Assembly: GCA_020845895.1 (NCBI GenBank)
Contig: JADLEX010000086.1
Coordinates: 1 to 58,254, forward strand
Direction of reading: 5' to 3'
DNA: 58,254 nucleotides
Origin: Deltaproteobacteria bacterium
GTDB taxonomy: Bacteria; Lernaellota; Lernaellaia; JACKCT01
Part shown: in pieces, positions 9,686-17,855 of the stretch
How the letters are laid out: each line of letters begins with the position of its first letter
How positions within the stretch are numbered: position 1 is the first letter of the stretch
Program-made: the position numbers and the translations under genes
Notes under the pieces: generated by a model
What the model was told of the DNA's origin: nothing
Seen by the model: the letters and a program-made list of their open reading frames with translations, nothing else
Databases searched by the model: none

Positions 9686-10003
9686 ATGGGTTCGGTTCTC
9701 AAAATCACTCGCAACGGCGTCATTACCCTGCCCGCGAAGTTTCGCCGGTCGCTCGGGCTGCGCGAAGGCGACCTCGTGAATGCGGAGCTTCGGGACAATG
9801 CCATCGTCGTGCGTAAGGCCGCCGTCGTGGATGCCGAGGACGCGTGGTTCCACACGAAGGAATGGCAGGCGATGGAAGCGGAGGCCGACGCCGACATCGC
9901 AGCCGGACGCGTGGCGGGTCCATTCTATTCCGTCGAGGAATTTCGGGCCGATCTGGATGACGCGGCCCGCCGGTCCAAGTCGAAATCCCGCAAATCCGAA
10001 TGA
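9686..10003 (+). CDS. AbrB/SpoVT-type antitoxin
   Basis: Antitoxin of 105 aa. The N-terminal 45 residues (VLKITRNGVITLPAKFRRS, then LREGD and VNAELRDNAIVVRK) are a swapped-hairpin AbrB/MazE-like DNA-binding domain; the acidic and basic C-terminal half (WFHTKEWQAMEAEADADIA onward) should wrap and neutralise the toxin. The ATG at 9686 is preferred because GGAG lies 9 bases upstream; the ATG at 9680 is too close. Its stop overlaps the toxin start by four bases (ATGA), so translation is coupled. It probably binds the palindrome at 9635-9654 and represses its own operon. Confidence 0.85.
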   Translation: MGSVLKITRNGVITLPAKFRRSLGLREGDLVNAELRDNAIVVRKAAVVDAEDAWFHTKEWQAMEAEADADIAAGRVAGPFYSVEEFRADLDDAARRSKSKSRKSE

Positions 10004-10260
10004 AGGGGTTTCGCCGAACCGCGGCATTCGAGAAGGATTACGCGCGGCTGCCGCAATCGGTGAAGGATGCGTTCTGGGAGCAGGTGGCGCTTCTGTTCAC
10101 CAACCCCCGACATCCGTCCCTCGACATCAAGAAAATGCAGGGGCATCGCGACATCTGGCGCGGTAAGATTTCACGCGGCTATCGCTTCACATTCGAGATC
10201 GACGGCGAATTCTATCGGTTTCGCCGGATCGGCCCGCACGACATTCTGAACAAGCCCTGA
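10000..10260 (+). CDS. RelE/ParE-type toxin
   Basis: Small basic toxin of 86 aa in the RelE/ParE fold family. Features are the N-terminal FRRTAAFEKDYARLPQSV helix, the GHRDIWRGKISRGYRFTFEI strands and the terminal RRIGPHDIL, typical of ribosome-dependent mRNA interferases of the RelE/HigB/YafQ sort. I cannot tell mRNA cleavage from gyrase poisoning by sequence alone. The ATG overlaps the antitoxin stop (ATGA at 10000-10003), so the two form one operon. It is intact and full length. The gene converges on glpK with about 40 bases between. Confidence 0.85.
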   Translation: MKGFRRTAAFEKDYARLPQSVKDAFWEQVALLFTNPRHPSLDIKKMQGHRDIWRGKISRGYRFTFEIDGEFYRFRRIGPHDILNKP

Positions 10261-10303
10261 GCCTCGGCGACACGCGCCGAAATCGCTCCGCGCGCCGAAA
10301 TTC

Positions 10304-11779
10304 TTACACCCGCCGTACGCCCTCGTGCCACAGGTCGAGATGCCGCGCGACGTCGGCGTCGGCCATGCTCGGCGCGAAGCGCCGGTCCTCGCGCCAGACC
10401 GCGGTCACCTCGTCCTTGTCGCGCCAGACCCCCGCCGCGAGACCCGCGAGGAACGCCGCGCCGAACGCTGTCGTCTCCACGTTCGTCGGTCTCGAGATCG
10501 GGCAACGCAGGATGTCCGATTGGAACTGCATGAGCAGGTCGTTCGCGCTCGCGCCGCCGTCGACGCGCAGAACGGTCATTTTTTGGCCGAAGTCGCGCTC
10601 CATCGCCTCGAAGACCTCGTAGTTTTGCCACGCGATTCCTTCGAGCGTCGCGCGGGCGATGTGCGCCGTGGTGGTGCCCCGGTTGAGGCCCCAAATCACG
10701 CCGCGCGCGTCGGGGTTCCAGTGCGGCGCGCCGAGGCCCGTGAGCGCCGGAACGAAGACCACCCCGCCCGAGTCGGGCACCGACGCGGCGAGGGATTCGA
10801 CATCGCGGCTCGCGGGGATGGCCTTCAAACCGTCGCGCAGCCACTGCACCGCCGCGCCCGCGATGAAGCACGAGCCTTCGAGCGCGTACGCCGTCTCGCC
10901 GCGCACGCGCCACGCCACGGTGGTGAGCAGACGGTGCTTCGAGTGGACGATCTGTGCGCCGGTGTTCATGAGCGTGAAGCTGCCCGTGCCGTAGGTGCAT
11001 TTCGCCATGCCCGGCTCGAAGCACGCCTGACCGAAGAGCGCCGCCTGCTGATCGCCCGCGATGCCCGACACGGGGATGCCGTCGGGCAGCGTCGCAAGAC
11101 CCTTCGTATGCCCGTAGATGTGACTCGAATCGAGCACCTCGGGCAGGATGTTGCCGGGCACGTGCAATAGTTCCTGCAGCTCGCCGTCCCAGTTCAGCGT
11201 TTCGAGATTCAGCATCAGCGTGCGGCTCGCATTGGACACATCGGTGACGTGCGCGCCGCCGGTGAGCCGCCAGACGAGAAACGTGTCCACCGTGCCGAAC
11301 GCGACGCGCCCTTCGCGCGCTTCGGCCTCGAGGCCATCCACGTTTTCGAAGAGCCAACGCACCTTGGTGCCCGAGAAATACGGATCGAGCAGCAGACCGG
11401 TCTTTCGCGCGAACAAGTCTTCGAGACCCTGCTCCTTCATCTCGCGGCAGATGTCCGCCGTGCGTCGGCACTGCCACACGATCGCGTTGTGGTACGGCGC
11501 GCCGGTGCGCCGGTTCCACACGATCGACGTTTCGCGCTGGTTGGTGATGCCGATCGCCGCGATGCGCTCCGCGCTCATGCCCGGTGCCGCGAGCGCCATG
11601 CGAAGCGCCGCCTCGACCGAGCCCCAGATGTCCGCGGGGTCGTGCTCCACCCAGCCGGGTTTCGGATAGATCTGGCGGTACTCCTGATACCCGCGCGCGA
11701 CGACATTCAGCTTCGTGTCGATGATCAGAACCGTGCTGCCCGTGGTGCCCTGGTCGATGGCGAGAACGAGATCCGGCAT
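10304..11779 (-). CDS. glpK: glycerol kinase
   Basis: FGGY-family kinase of 491 aa phosphorylating glycerol to glycerol 3-phosphate in the cytoplasm. It opens with the phosphate-binding AIDQGTTGS, has the substrate-side NQRETS and the WLFENVDGLEAEAREGR segment, and the C-terminal family signature region LRVDGGASANDLLMQFQSDIL. Length and motifs match typical GlpK. The ATG at 11779 has GAGGAG 6 bases upstream. No glpF or glpD is next to it, so it is an isolated gene here, divergent from the Thr/Asp-run protein gene. Confidence 0.96.
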   Translation of the reverse strand: MPDLVLAIDQGTTGSTVLIIDTKLNVVARGYQEYRQIYPKPGWVEHDPADIWGSVEAALRMALAAPGMSAERIAAIGITNQRETSIVWNRRTGAPYHNAIVWQCRRTADICREMKEQGLEDLFARKTGLLLDPYFSGTKVRWLFENVDGLEAEAREGRVAFGTVDTFLVWRLTGGAHVTDVSNASRTLMLNLETLNWDGELQELLHVPGNILPEVLDSSHIYGHTKGLATLPDGIPVSGIAGDQQAALFGQACFEPGMAKCTYGTGSFTLMNTGAQIVHSKHRLLTTVAWRVRGETAYALEGSCFIAGAAVQWLRDGLKAIPASRDVESLAASVPDSGGVVFVPALTGLGAPHWNPDARGVIWGLNRGTTTAHIARATLEGIAWQNYEVFEAMERDFGQKMTVLRVDGGASANDLLMQFQSDILRCPISRPTNVETTAFGAAFLAGLAAGVWRDKDEVTAVWREDRRFAPSMADADVARHLDLWHEGVRRV

Positions 11780-12169
11780 GGCCTCTCCTCAAGTGCGTCG
11801 ATGTCAAACGGGAAGGGCGCGAACGCGCGTGGCGCAGTATGCCGCGAAAGGCCCACATTTGGGAAGAAAAAAACGAAGCGCCGCGGGCGGATGAAGGGTT
11901 CAACCTCCCGGATCGCCGAGGAACAACGACGATGACTGAATAGCGATTCAGGTCATCAAGGCCGGTTTCCGCCGACCGAGCCCGGAATACCCTTGGTTAT
12001 CGGCAAATTTTTAGAAGAGATAAAATTTTTCTTGACATTTCGGCCCGACATAAGAAAACTGGCCGGTATAGAGCAAGCTGCGTGACGGAGCTGGTGACCT
12101 GGCGAGAATTTCGGTCACCGGGTTTCTTCGTCGATTTTGCGAGGGGCATGTCAAGGCCGGGGGGTGGAG
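11780..12169. other. 390-base divergent intergenic region
   Basis: Between glpK (minus) and the Thr/Asp-run protein gene (plus). The middle (12005-12060) is strikingly AT-rich and includes TTGACA at 12032-12037 preceded by an A/T block resembling an UP element, but I find no good -10 box at the right distance. No gene seen. Confidence 0.5.
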
Positions 12170-13315
12170 ATGAAGTTCTTGCACGTTGAGCATCGGCGGA
12201 TCGGGATGCGGATATGGATCGCGGTTGCGGGAGCGGCGATCGCCTGCGCGGCGCTCGCGACGGGGGTCGCCTCCGCACAGAGCGAGGTGGTCTGTCCGCC
12301 GGACGATCCCGGCTTCCTGATCGACGACGGCACCTTTGAGGGCGAATTCCAGATCAACAACGGCACCTCACCGATCGTGACGTGCTTCGTGCCGGATGCG
12401 TATCCCTCGTACCTCAACGAGGCGTCGGTCTACCTGACCGATTCCAGCGGCGGCGGCGCGATGGCGTGGGTGGTGTACGTGGACCCCGACGGCGACGGCC
12501 CGCCCGAAGGCGACGCCATTTTCACGTCGCCCGCGTTCACGCCGGTGATCGGCGACTGGAACGACGTGGACTTCAGCGCGGTCACCGAGCTCGACGCGGG
12601 AATTCATTCGGGTTCTTGGTGCGTCGGACTCAAGAAAGCGGGGAACGGCGGGACGAACTACGTCGGCCTCGACACCGACCTGCTCGACTTCAATAGTTGG
12701 GTGCGCATTCCCACGGGATGGTCGCCGACCGACGACTACGGCTTCGAGGGAACCTTTGCGATTCGCGGCGTGCGCCAGTACTGCACGACGACGACCACGA
12801 CGACCACGACGACCACAACCACAACAACGACGACACCCTCGACGACCACAACGACGCCGACGACGACCACCACGGTTGAACCGACGACAACGACGACGAC
12901 CGAACCCACCACGACCACGACGATCCCGGACGGCGACGACGACAGCGATGACGACACCGGCGACGACGACAGCGATGACGACACCGGCGACGACGACGAC
13001 GACACCGCCGACGACGATTCCGATGACGACGCCGGCGACGACGATGCGACGGACGATGACACAGCCGATGACGACGCAAGTGACGACGACACGGCGGATG
13101 ACGATGCCGGGGATGATGACACCGCCGACGACGACACCGCCGACGACGATTCGGATGACGACGCCGATGACGATGTCGACGACGATGCCGACGACGACAT
13201 CCATCCGGGCGACGACGACGTGACCGACGACGACGCGTCCGACGACTCCGGCGACGCGCCGAGCGATGTCGACGGCGAGCGACCGGGCTCCGGTAGCGGT
13301 GGGTGCGGCTGCTGA
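12170..13315 (+). CDS. secreted protein with Thr run, Asp run and C-terminal Cys
   Basis: Function unknown; 381 aa. A signal peptide (core IAVAGAAIACAALATGVASA) ends without a lipobox. Residues about 45-205 form a beta-rich domain with YPSYL, VVYVDPDGDGPPE and GSWCVG. Then QYC leads into a pure Thr run, a run of Thr with Pro/Glu/Val, about 95 residues of Asp-run repeats, and a Gly/Ser tail ending GGCGC. The domain and the whole tail recur in the protein at 48883-50250. The ATG at 12170 follows a G-rich stretch; the ATG at 12206 is a reasonable alternative giving a more usual signal peptide. A strong terminator follows. The tail looks like a wall- or membrane-spacing stalk with a terminal anchoring Cys, which is inference. 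Confidence 0.72.
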   Translation: MKFLHVEHRRIGMRIWIAVAGAAIACAALATGVASAQSEVVCPPDDPGFLIDDGTFEGEFQINNGTSPIVTCFVPDAYPSYLNEASVYLTDSSGGGAMAWVVYVDPDGDGPPEGDAIFTSPAFTPVIGDWNDVDFSAVTELDAGIHSGSWCVGLKKAGNGGTNYVGLDTDLLDFNSWVRIPTGWSPTDDYGFEGTFAIRGVRQYCTTTTTTTTTTTTTTTTTPSTTTTTPTTTTTVEPTTTTTTEPTTTTTIPDGDDDSDDDTGDDDSDDDTGDDDDDTADDDSDDDAGDDDATDDDTADDDASDDDTADDDAGDDDTADDDTADDDSDDDADDDVDDDADDDIHPGDDDVTDDDASDDSGDAPSDVDGERPGSGSGGCGC

Positions 13316-13340
13316 GCGGAAACTGACTCCCTCCTGAGAC

Positions 13341-13378
13341 GGGGCGCGAACGATCGGGTTTCGCGCCCCGATTTTTTT
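13341..13378 (+). terminator. Rho-independent terminator
   Basis: GGGGCGCGAA (13341-13350) pairs perfectly with TTCGCGCCCC (13360-13369) and is followed by GA and seven T (13372-13378). It ends the Thr/Asp-run protein gene. Confidence 0.9.
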
Positions 13379-13474
13379 CCTTTCGAGCCCGCATAGCCCG
13401 CAACGCACGAAATCTTCCTTCCCTTCCCGTCCGGCGTCGCCTACAATTGACGGACACGTGACAAGGAGACGGCG

Positions 13475-14686
13475 ATGTGGTGGCGGCTTTTCGCGTTGGT
13501 GGTGACGGCTGCGCTGGCGATTTCCGGCTGCGGCGGCGACGATGACGACGACTCCGGCGGCGCATCGGACGACGATGCCGATGACGACGCGGATGACGAT
13601 ATGGCCGACGATGACATGGACGACGATGCGGCGGGGCCGACGATCAGCGCCGCGACCTTCAACGCCGGGCTCGCGCACGGCTACGTGCCGTATGCCGACG
13701 AACGCGTGAGCCTGATCGGCGACGCGCTGGCCGCGTACGACGACGCCGACGTGCTGTGCCTGCAGGAGGTGTGGACCGACGAGGACGTGGCGGCGATCGG
13801 CGCGGCGGCCGAGGCGAATTTCCCGTATCAGTACCGCCACGATTCGGGCGACGACTGGCTCGCCATGCCCGACGAACCCGCCCCCTGCGACGACCTGACC
13901 GACGTGCAGGACTGCGCGAGCACGAACTGCGACGGCTTGTCGGGCGCCGAGTTCACCGACTGCATGGTTTTCAGTTGCATTGCCGAATTGGCCGCCCTGC
14001 CCAATGAGTGGTGCTTCGCGTGCCTCGCGGCGAATATCGACAAGCCGCTCGACGACATCGTGGACGTGTGCACGAATCCCGGCCCGCCGCCGCGCCAGTA
14101 CAGCGGCGAGAACGGCGTGATGCTGCTGTCGAAGTACGAACTCGAGGACGCGCAGAAGATCGACCTGTCGTTCTTTCTCATCACGCGCGTCGTGCTCTAC
14201 GCGAAGGTGACTGTTGACGCCGCGCCCGTTCACCTGTTCTGCACGCACCTGTCCGTCGAGGTCGAGCCGCTGCCCTACCTCGGCGAATACGACAGCTTCG
14301 CCGACGAGAATCTGCAGCAGGCGCTCGCGATCGTGGACGAGGTGGACGCTCGCGCCGGCGCCGAGACGGCGGTGGTGATGGGCGATTTCAACGCGGGACC
14401 GTCTGGCGACGGATACACGGCGACCTACCTCGACACGTACAACGCGCTCGTCGGCGCGGGTCTTCGCGCGCCGTTTGTTGAACTCGTGCCCGAGTGCACC
14501 TTCTGCAACGAGAATCCGCTGACGGGCGACGCGACCTCGGTGTTGATCGACCACGTGCTCTTCGGCGGCGCGGCGTCGGCCGCGTTCACCGCCGAGCGCA
14601 TCTTCGACGAGGTCGTGGACATCGCCGGCGAGACGGCGGACGGACGCCTGTCCGATCACTACGGGGTCATGGCGACGATGAATTGA
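13475..14686 (+). CDS. endonuclease/exonuclease/phosphatase-family lipoprotein with Asp linker
   Basis: Exported lipoprotein of 403 aa. Signal peptide with lipobox ISGC, then about 30 residues of Asp runs, then an endonuclease/exonuclease/phosphatase fold from residue about 50. The active-site series is complete: Asn in ATFNAG, Glu in LQEVW, His in FCTHLS, Asp and Asn in VMGDFNAGP, IDHV and the final SDHYG. Such enzymes cleave phosphodiesters or phosphate esters of nucleic acids, inositides or sphingomyelin; the substrate cannot be read off. A Cys-rich insertion (residues about 130-180) suggests disulphides outside the cytoplasm. AAGGAG lies 6 bases before the ATG. It stands between two terminator-separated neighbours. 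Confidence 0.85.
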   Translation: MWWRLFALVVTAALAISGCGGDDDDDSGGASDDDADDDADDDMADDDMDDDAAGPTISAATFNAGLAHGYVPYADERVSLIGDALAAYDDADVLCLQEVWTDEDVAAIGAAAEANFPYQYRHDSGDDWLAMPDEPAPCDDLTDVQDCASTNCDGLSGAEFTDCMVFSCIAELAALPNEWCFACLAANIDKPLDDIVDVCTNPGPPPRQYSGENGVMLLSKYELEDAQKIDLSFFLITRVVLYAKVTVDAAPVHLFCTHLSVEVEPLPYLGEYDSFADENLQQALAIVDEVDARAGAETAVVMGDFNAGPSGDGYTATYLDTYNALVGAGLRAPFVELVPECTFCNENPLTGDATSVLIDHVLFGGAASAAFTAERIFDEVVDIAGETADGRLSDHYGVMATMN

Positions 14687-14735
14687 CGACCGGACGGCGA
14701 CTTCGCGGGCACGCGGTCCGCGTCGCGCACGCCGC

Positions 14736-15164
14736 TCACGCCGTCGCCTCCAACCGCTCTCGAACGCGCCGCAAAGTTTTCGCGGCGCGTTCGATTTTCG
14801 CTGAGTTCACGTTCAAACCGCGGCTCGCGAGAAATTCCGCTTCCCGCCGACGCATCTTCGTCAGCGCGGCGGTTCCCGCGTCGGTGGACCGAACGAGGCC
14901 GGAACGCCGATGGACCGGGTTGTCCTCGATCCGGGCCAGACCCGATGCGACGAGGTCGTTCACCAGTCCCTGAATGTGCTGTCGGGTGACGCGCCGCGCA
15001 CGGGCGATGTGCGGCACCGAGGCCGGTCCGTGCCGTTCCACGTGCTCGAGCACCGCGCGTATGCCGGGGGAAATCGTGCCGTCGGCATGGATCTCCTCGC
15101 CCGATTTCACGAGCGCGTGCCACAGCAGGCGGACTTCATCGAAGAGTTTCTCGGCGGACGTCAT
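14736..15164 (-). CDS. MarR-family transcriptional regulator
   Basis: Winged-helix repressor-type protein of 142 aa. The DNA-binding part, with VPHIARARRVTRQHIQGLVNDLV as recognition region and the wing RIEDNPVHRRSGLVRSTDAG, is typical of MarR; the flanking helices would form the dimer. The ligand is unknown. The ATG at 15164 is inside the first of two TGACAA-N5-TTGTCA palindromes, so it very likely controls itself. No Shine-Dalgarno sequence precedes the ATG, and a -10-like CATAAT (15185-15180) sits about 16 bases upstream, so the message may be leaderless. No obvious target gene is adjacent: the gene converges on the phosphatase-fold lipoprotein gene. Confidence 0.88.
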   Translation of the reverse strand: MTSAEKLFDEVRLLWHALVKSGEEIHADGTISPGIRAVLEHVERHGPASVPHIARARRVTRQHIQGLVNDLVASGLARIEDNPVHRRSGLVRSTDAGTAALTKMRRREAEFLASRGLNVNSAKIERAAKTLRRVRERLEATA

Positions 15165-15200
15165 GACAATCAATTTGTCATTATGACAACCACATTGTCA
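15164..15200. promoter_or_regulatory. two tandem MarR-type operators
   Basis: TGACAA-N5-TTGTCA occurs perfectly twice, at 15164-15180 and 15184-15200, 20 bases apart, i.e. about two helical turns on the same DNA face. The left one covers the marR start codon; CATAAT (minus strand, 15185-15180) lies at the junction. Confidence 0.75.
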
Positions 15201-15314
15201 ATTGGTTCGATCTCGCGGCGAAAGAAGAATTCCGGAAAACCGTCACTCGCGTTCGCGTTTGCGCTGGAGTTGCGTGGAGACTCGTCCGGTTTTGGGCGGG
15301 TTGAGGGTTTTGTG

Positions 15315-17081
15315 TCAGCGCGCGAATTCGACGCGCAGGCCCGCGGGCACGGGGCCTTCGAGGTCCACGACCACGAGGGCGTAGGGCTGCGTGAACGCCT
15401 CGGTGACCATCGATCCGGGCGCGGGCTGCGTCTCGCGCAGTCGGACAATCAGCCGGTCGCCGACGCGCTTGACGCCGACGATGTCCACGGAGAATCCCCC
15501 GGTGGGCCGACTGCCGAGCGCAACGCCGACGACGACCTGCCGCGCAAAATCGACCGGCGGCAGCGGCGGGGGCGACGCGAGCGGCGTGTGGACGCGGGCC
15601 CAGAGCTGCTCCCAAGACGCCTCGTCGCGCACGAGCAGTCGCTGGGCGCGCGTCCAGCCGGAATACTGACCTTCGTACTCGGCGATCACCGCCGCTTCGA
15701 CGAGCCGGCCTTCGTCGGGCTTCGCCTCGACTCGCTCGACCCTCCGCGACGCGGTTCCCGCACCCGCGCCCCGGCCCGCGCCCCGGCCCGCGCCTTGGCC
15801 CTCGCCGCCGGTGCGAACCGCGCCGAGCACGCGCGCGCCCGTACCATAGCCCGTCGGCTGCATCCGCGAGGCGAGGCCCGTCGCGGCCTCCTCTTCCTCG
15901 GTGAGCGCTTCGTTTTCGAGGTCGGCCTCGTCGCGGTCGTCGGTGGTGTCGTCGATGATGTAGGGCGGAATGCTCATTTCGTCGTCGGCATAGGTGACGA
16001 ATCCCGACGAAACGGGCTGCACCGCCATACCGCGATCCATGCCGCCGAAGAATGCGCCGGGCGAGTCTTCGTAAGGCGCGGAGGCCATGACCGGCGGCGG
16101 CGCGGACGGAGCGGGGCGCGCGGGAGCCGGGAGCGCGTCGTCCTTGGCGGCTTCCTTCTTCTTCGCCTCGCTCTTTGCCGTTTCGCTTTTGGCGGCGACG
16201 CGGTTGTCGTCACGCGGCGGCGAGGCCGGACGCGGCGCGGTTTCGGCGACTTTCGCCTCTTTCTCGGCGATCGGTTGGGCAACGGCTCCGTGCGACACGG
16301 TGCCGATCGCGCCCACGGTAATTCCGCCACCGCCCCCACCGGCCACTTCGCCCGTTCGGGGTCCCATCGTTCCACCCACCAGCCCGGGCTGCTCCGGAGC
16401 CGCGGCGGGCGCCGCCGTGAGTTTCCCGGCGACGGCCGTTTCGCCCGTCCCCTTCGTCGCGGTCGCGGCGTCGCTCTTCTTGCCGAGCATGTTGACGGGG
16501 GCGAACAGCTTGTCCGCGGATTCGTGCGTCGCGGGCGAGGGCGCCTCGGGCGCGGGATCGGCGACTTCGCTCGTCGCCGCCTCGGCCTTGGGGCGCTCCG
16601 GGACGACGAGGGTGACGCGCGTTTCCTCATTCTTCTTCGCGGACTCGGCCGGTTTGTCGGCGAGCATCGCGTCGTGAACGGTGACGGTTTCGATTTCGAG
16701 GGGCAGCGCGCCCTTTTCGGCGACCTGTCCCGAGAACTGCGTGTAGACGACGATCCCCGCGACAATGGCGATCATCGCGGAGGCGTAGACGGGCGAGGGC
16801 ACGGCGGCGAACCATTCCGCGATGCGCGCGGCGAGGCTCGGGCGGCGCGACGTGGCGCGCAGGATGCGCTCGTGCAGCTCGATCGGCGGGGACGGCGACG
16901 GCAGATCGCGCACCGCCTCGTGGGCGAAACGCGCGGCCTCGACATCCGCGACCAGATGTGGGTTTGCGGCGAGCCACTGCTCGACGCGGCGGGCGTGCGT
17001 CTCGGGGAGCGACCCCTCGACGTACTCCGCGAGCCAGATTTCCAAATCCTCGTCCAACATCATGTCTTCGTTCGACATCAT
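15315..17081 (-). CDS. membrane anti-sigma factor with PrcB_C-like domain
   Basis: Predicted anti-sigma factor of 588 aa. Residues 10-60 are a helical N-terminal segment (EDLEIWLAEYVEGSLPE then RRVEQWLAANP) of the kind that binds ECF sigma factors, without the usual HxxxCxxC zinc motif. One membrane helix lies at about 97-114. A long Ala/Pro/Lys/Glu-rich region (120-430), including an RGAG repeat, leads to a C-terminal domain (about 455-588) with VVVGVALGSRPTGGFSV and TQPYALVVV, matching the PrcB_C pattern; it would lie in the periplasm. It starts 9 bases after the sigma gene stop, with AGGG 8 bases before the ATG, so the pair is one operon. How the signal reaches the sigma factor is not evident. 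Confidence 0.8.
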   Translation of the reverse strand: MMSNEDMMLDEDLEIWLAEYVEGSLPETHARRVEQWLAANPHLVADVEAARFAHEAVRDLPSPSPPIELHERILRATSRRPSLAARIAEWFAAVPSPVYASAMIAIVAGIVVYTQFSGQVAEKGALPLEIETVTVHDAMLADKPAESAKKNEETRVTLVVPERPKAEAATSEVADPAPEAPSPATHESADKLFAPVNMLGKKSDAATATKGTGETAVAGKLTAAPAAAPEQPGLVGGTMGPRTGEVAGGGGGGITVGAIGTVSHGAVAQPIAEKEAKVAETAPRPASPPRDDNRVAAKSETAKSEAKKKEAAKDDALPAPARPAPSAPPPVMASAPYEDSPGAFFGGMDRGMAVQPVSSGFVTYADDEMSIPPYIIDDTTDDRDEADLENEALTEEEEAATGLASRMQPTGYGTGARVLGAVRTGGEGQGAGRGAGRGAGAGTASRRVERVEAKPDEGRLVEAAVIAEYEGQYSGWTRAQRLLVRDEASWEQLWARVHTPLASPPPLPPVDFARQVVVGVALGSRPTGGFSVDIVGVKRVGDRLIVRLRETQPAPGSMVTEAFTQPYALVVVDLEGPVPAGLRVEFAR

Positions 17082-17090
17082 CCCGGGTCC

Positions 17091-17723
17091 CTAATTCAGT
17101 GCCTTTGCGAACGGGTCGTCGCCCAGAGCCTTCTTCAACCGCTTGGCGAGTTCCGCGCGGCCCCGAAAAATCCGGCTCTTGACGGTGCCCAGCGGCAGCC
17201 CCGTCGCGGAGGAAATGTCCTCGTAATCCATGTCGTCCACGTCCCGCATGAACAGGACGAGACGGTATTCCTCGGTCAGCTCGGCCATCAGTCGACGCAC
17301 CAGCACCTGCATGCGCCGCGAATCGTATTCCTCGTCGGCCCCCCGCGCGGGATCGGCGAACTGCCGGACGGGCCGCTCTTCGTCCTCGTCGGGCAACGCA
17401 TCCATGGAGTCGTGCTGGTAGTATCGGCGGCGCGAGAGGTATTTCAGCCGGTTCTTGCAGTGGTTTCCGGCAAGTTGGAACAGCCAGGTCGAGAACTTCG
17501 ACTCCCCGCGAAACGAGGCCAATTTTTCCCAGACACGCACAAAGATCTCCTGCGTCAGGTCCGCCGCCTCGGCGGTATTGGGCACGTAGCGGTACGCGAG
17601 GGCGTAAATGGGCCGTTGATAACGCCCCACCAGCGCCTCGAACGCCTCGTGCTCCCCCGCGCGGACGCGTTCCACCGCCTCCGCATCGGGGTCTCGGACC
17701 CCTGCGCTCAAGATCAGCTCCAT
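17091..17723 (-). CDS. ECF RNA polymerase sigma factor (RpoE-like)
   Basis: Extracytoplasmic-function sigma factor of 210 aa. Region 2 (residues about 20-90) includes YRYVPNTAEAADLTQEIFVRVW and the GESKFSTWLFQLAGN segment for -10 recognition; region 4 (about 145-200) includes YEDISSATGLPLGTVKSRIFRGR for -35 recognition. An acidic linker joins them. The ATG at 17723 gives a normal N-terminus; the ribosome site is weak. The anti-sigma gene follows after 9 bases and a CpxP-like periplasmic protein gene precedes it by 132 bases on the same strand, which points to an envelope-stress response. Confidence 0.93.
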   Translation of the reverse strand: MELILSAGVRDPDAEAVERVRAGEHEAFEALVGRYQRPIYALAYRYVPNTAEAADLTQEIFVRVWEKLASFRGESKFSTWLFQLAGNHCKNRLKYLSRRRYYQHDSMDALPDEDEERPVRQFADPARGADEEYDSRRMQVLVRRLMAELTEEYRLVLFMRDVDDMDYEDISSATGLPLGTVKSRIFRGRAELAKRLKKALGDDPFAKALN

Positions 17724-17855
17724 GCCCGGAGATAGACACCGCCGCCCTGGACCGGTTCCACGGCGTCTTTCCGGTCGGTTCGGCGCAAGATACCCCACCG
17801 CCCCGGCGGCGTAAACCGAGAATGGGGCAGGGCGAGAGGCCGCCCCCGCGTCGCG

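Noticed and set aside
12032-12060. Promoter for the Thr/Asp-run gene at TTGACA
   Set aside because: The -35 box is perfect but the sequence 16-18 bases later (AAAACT) is a poor -10; kept only as a remark on the intergenic region.
12950-13210. Tandem-looking DNA repeats resembling a CRISPR array
   Set aside because: They are in-frame Asp codons of irregular unit length with no spacers.
12170-13315. MYXO-CTERM or other known C-terminal sorting signal
   Set aside because: No membrane helix or basic cluster follows the Cys, so it does not fit the known signal.
12368-14659. 763-codon open frame on the minus strand across the Thr/Asp-run gene and the phosphatase-fold gene
   Set aside because: Asp and Thr codon runs read backwards as Val/Arg/Ser runs without stops; no ribosome site or domain. 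Real genes on the plus strand explain the region.
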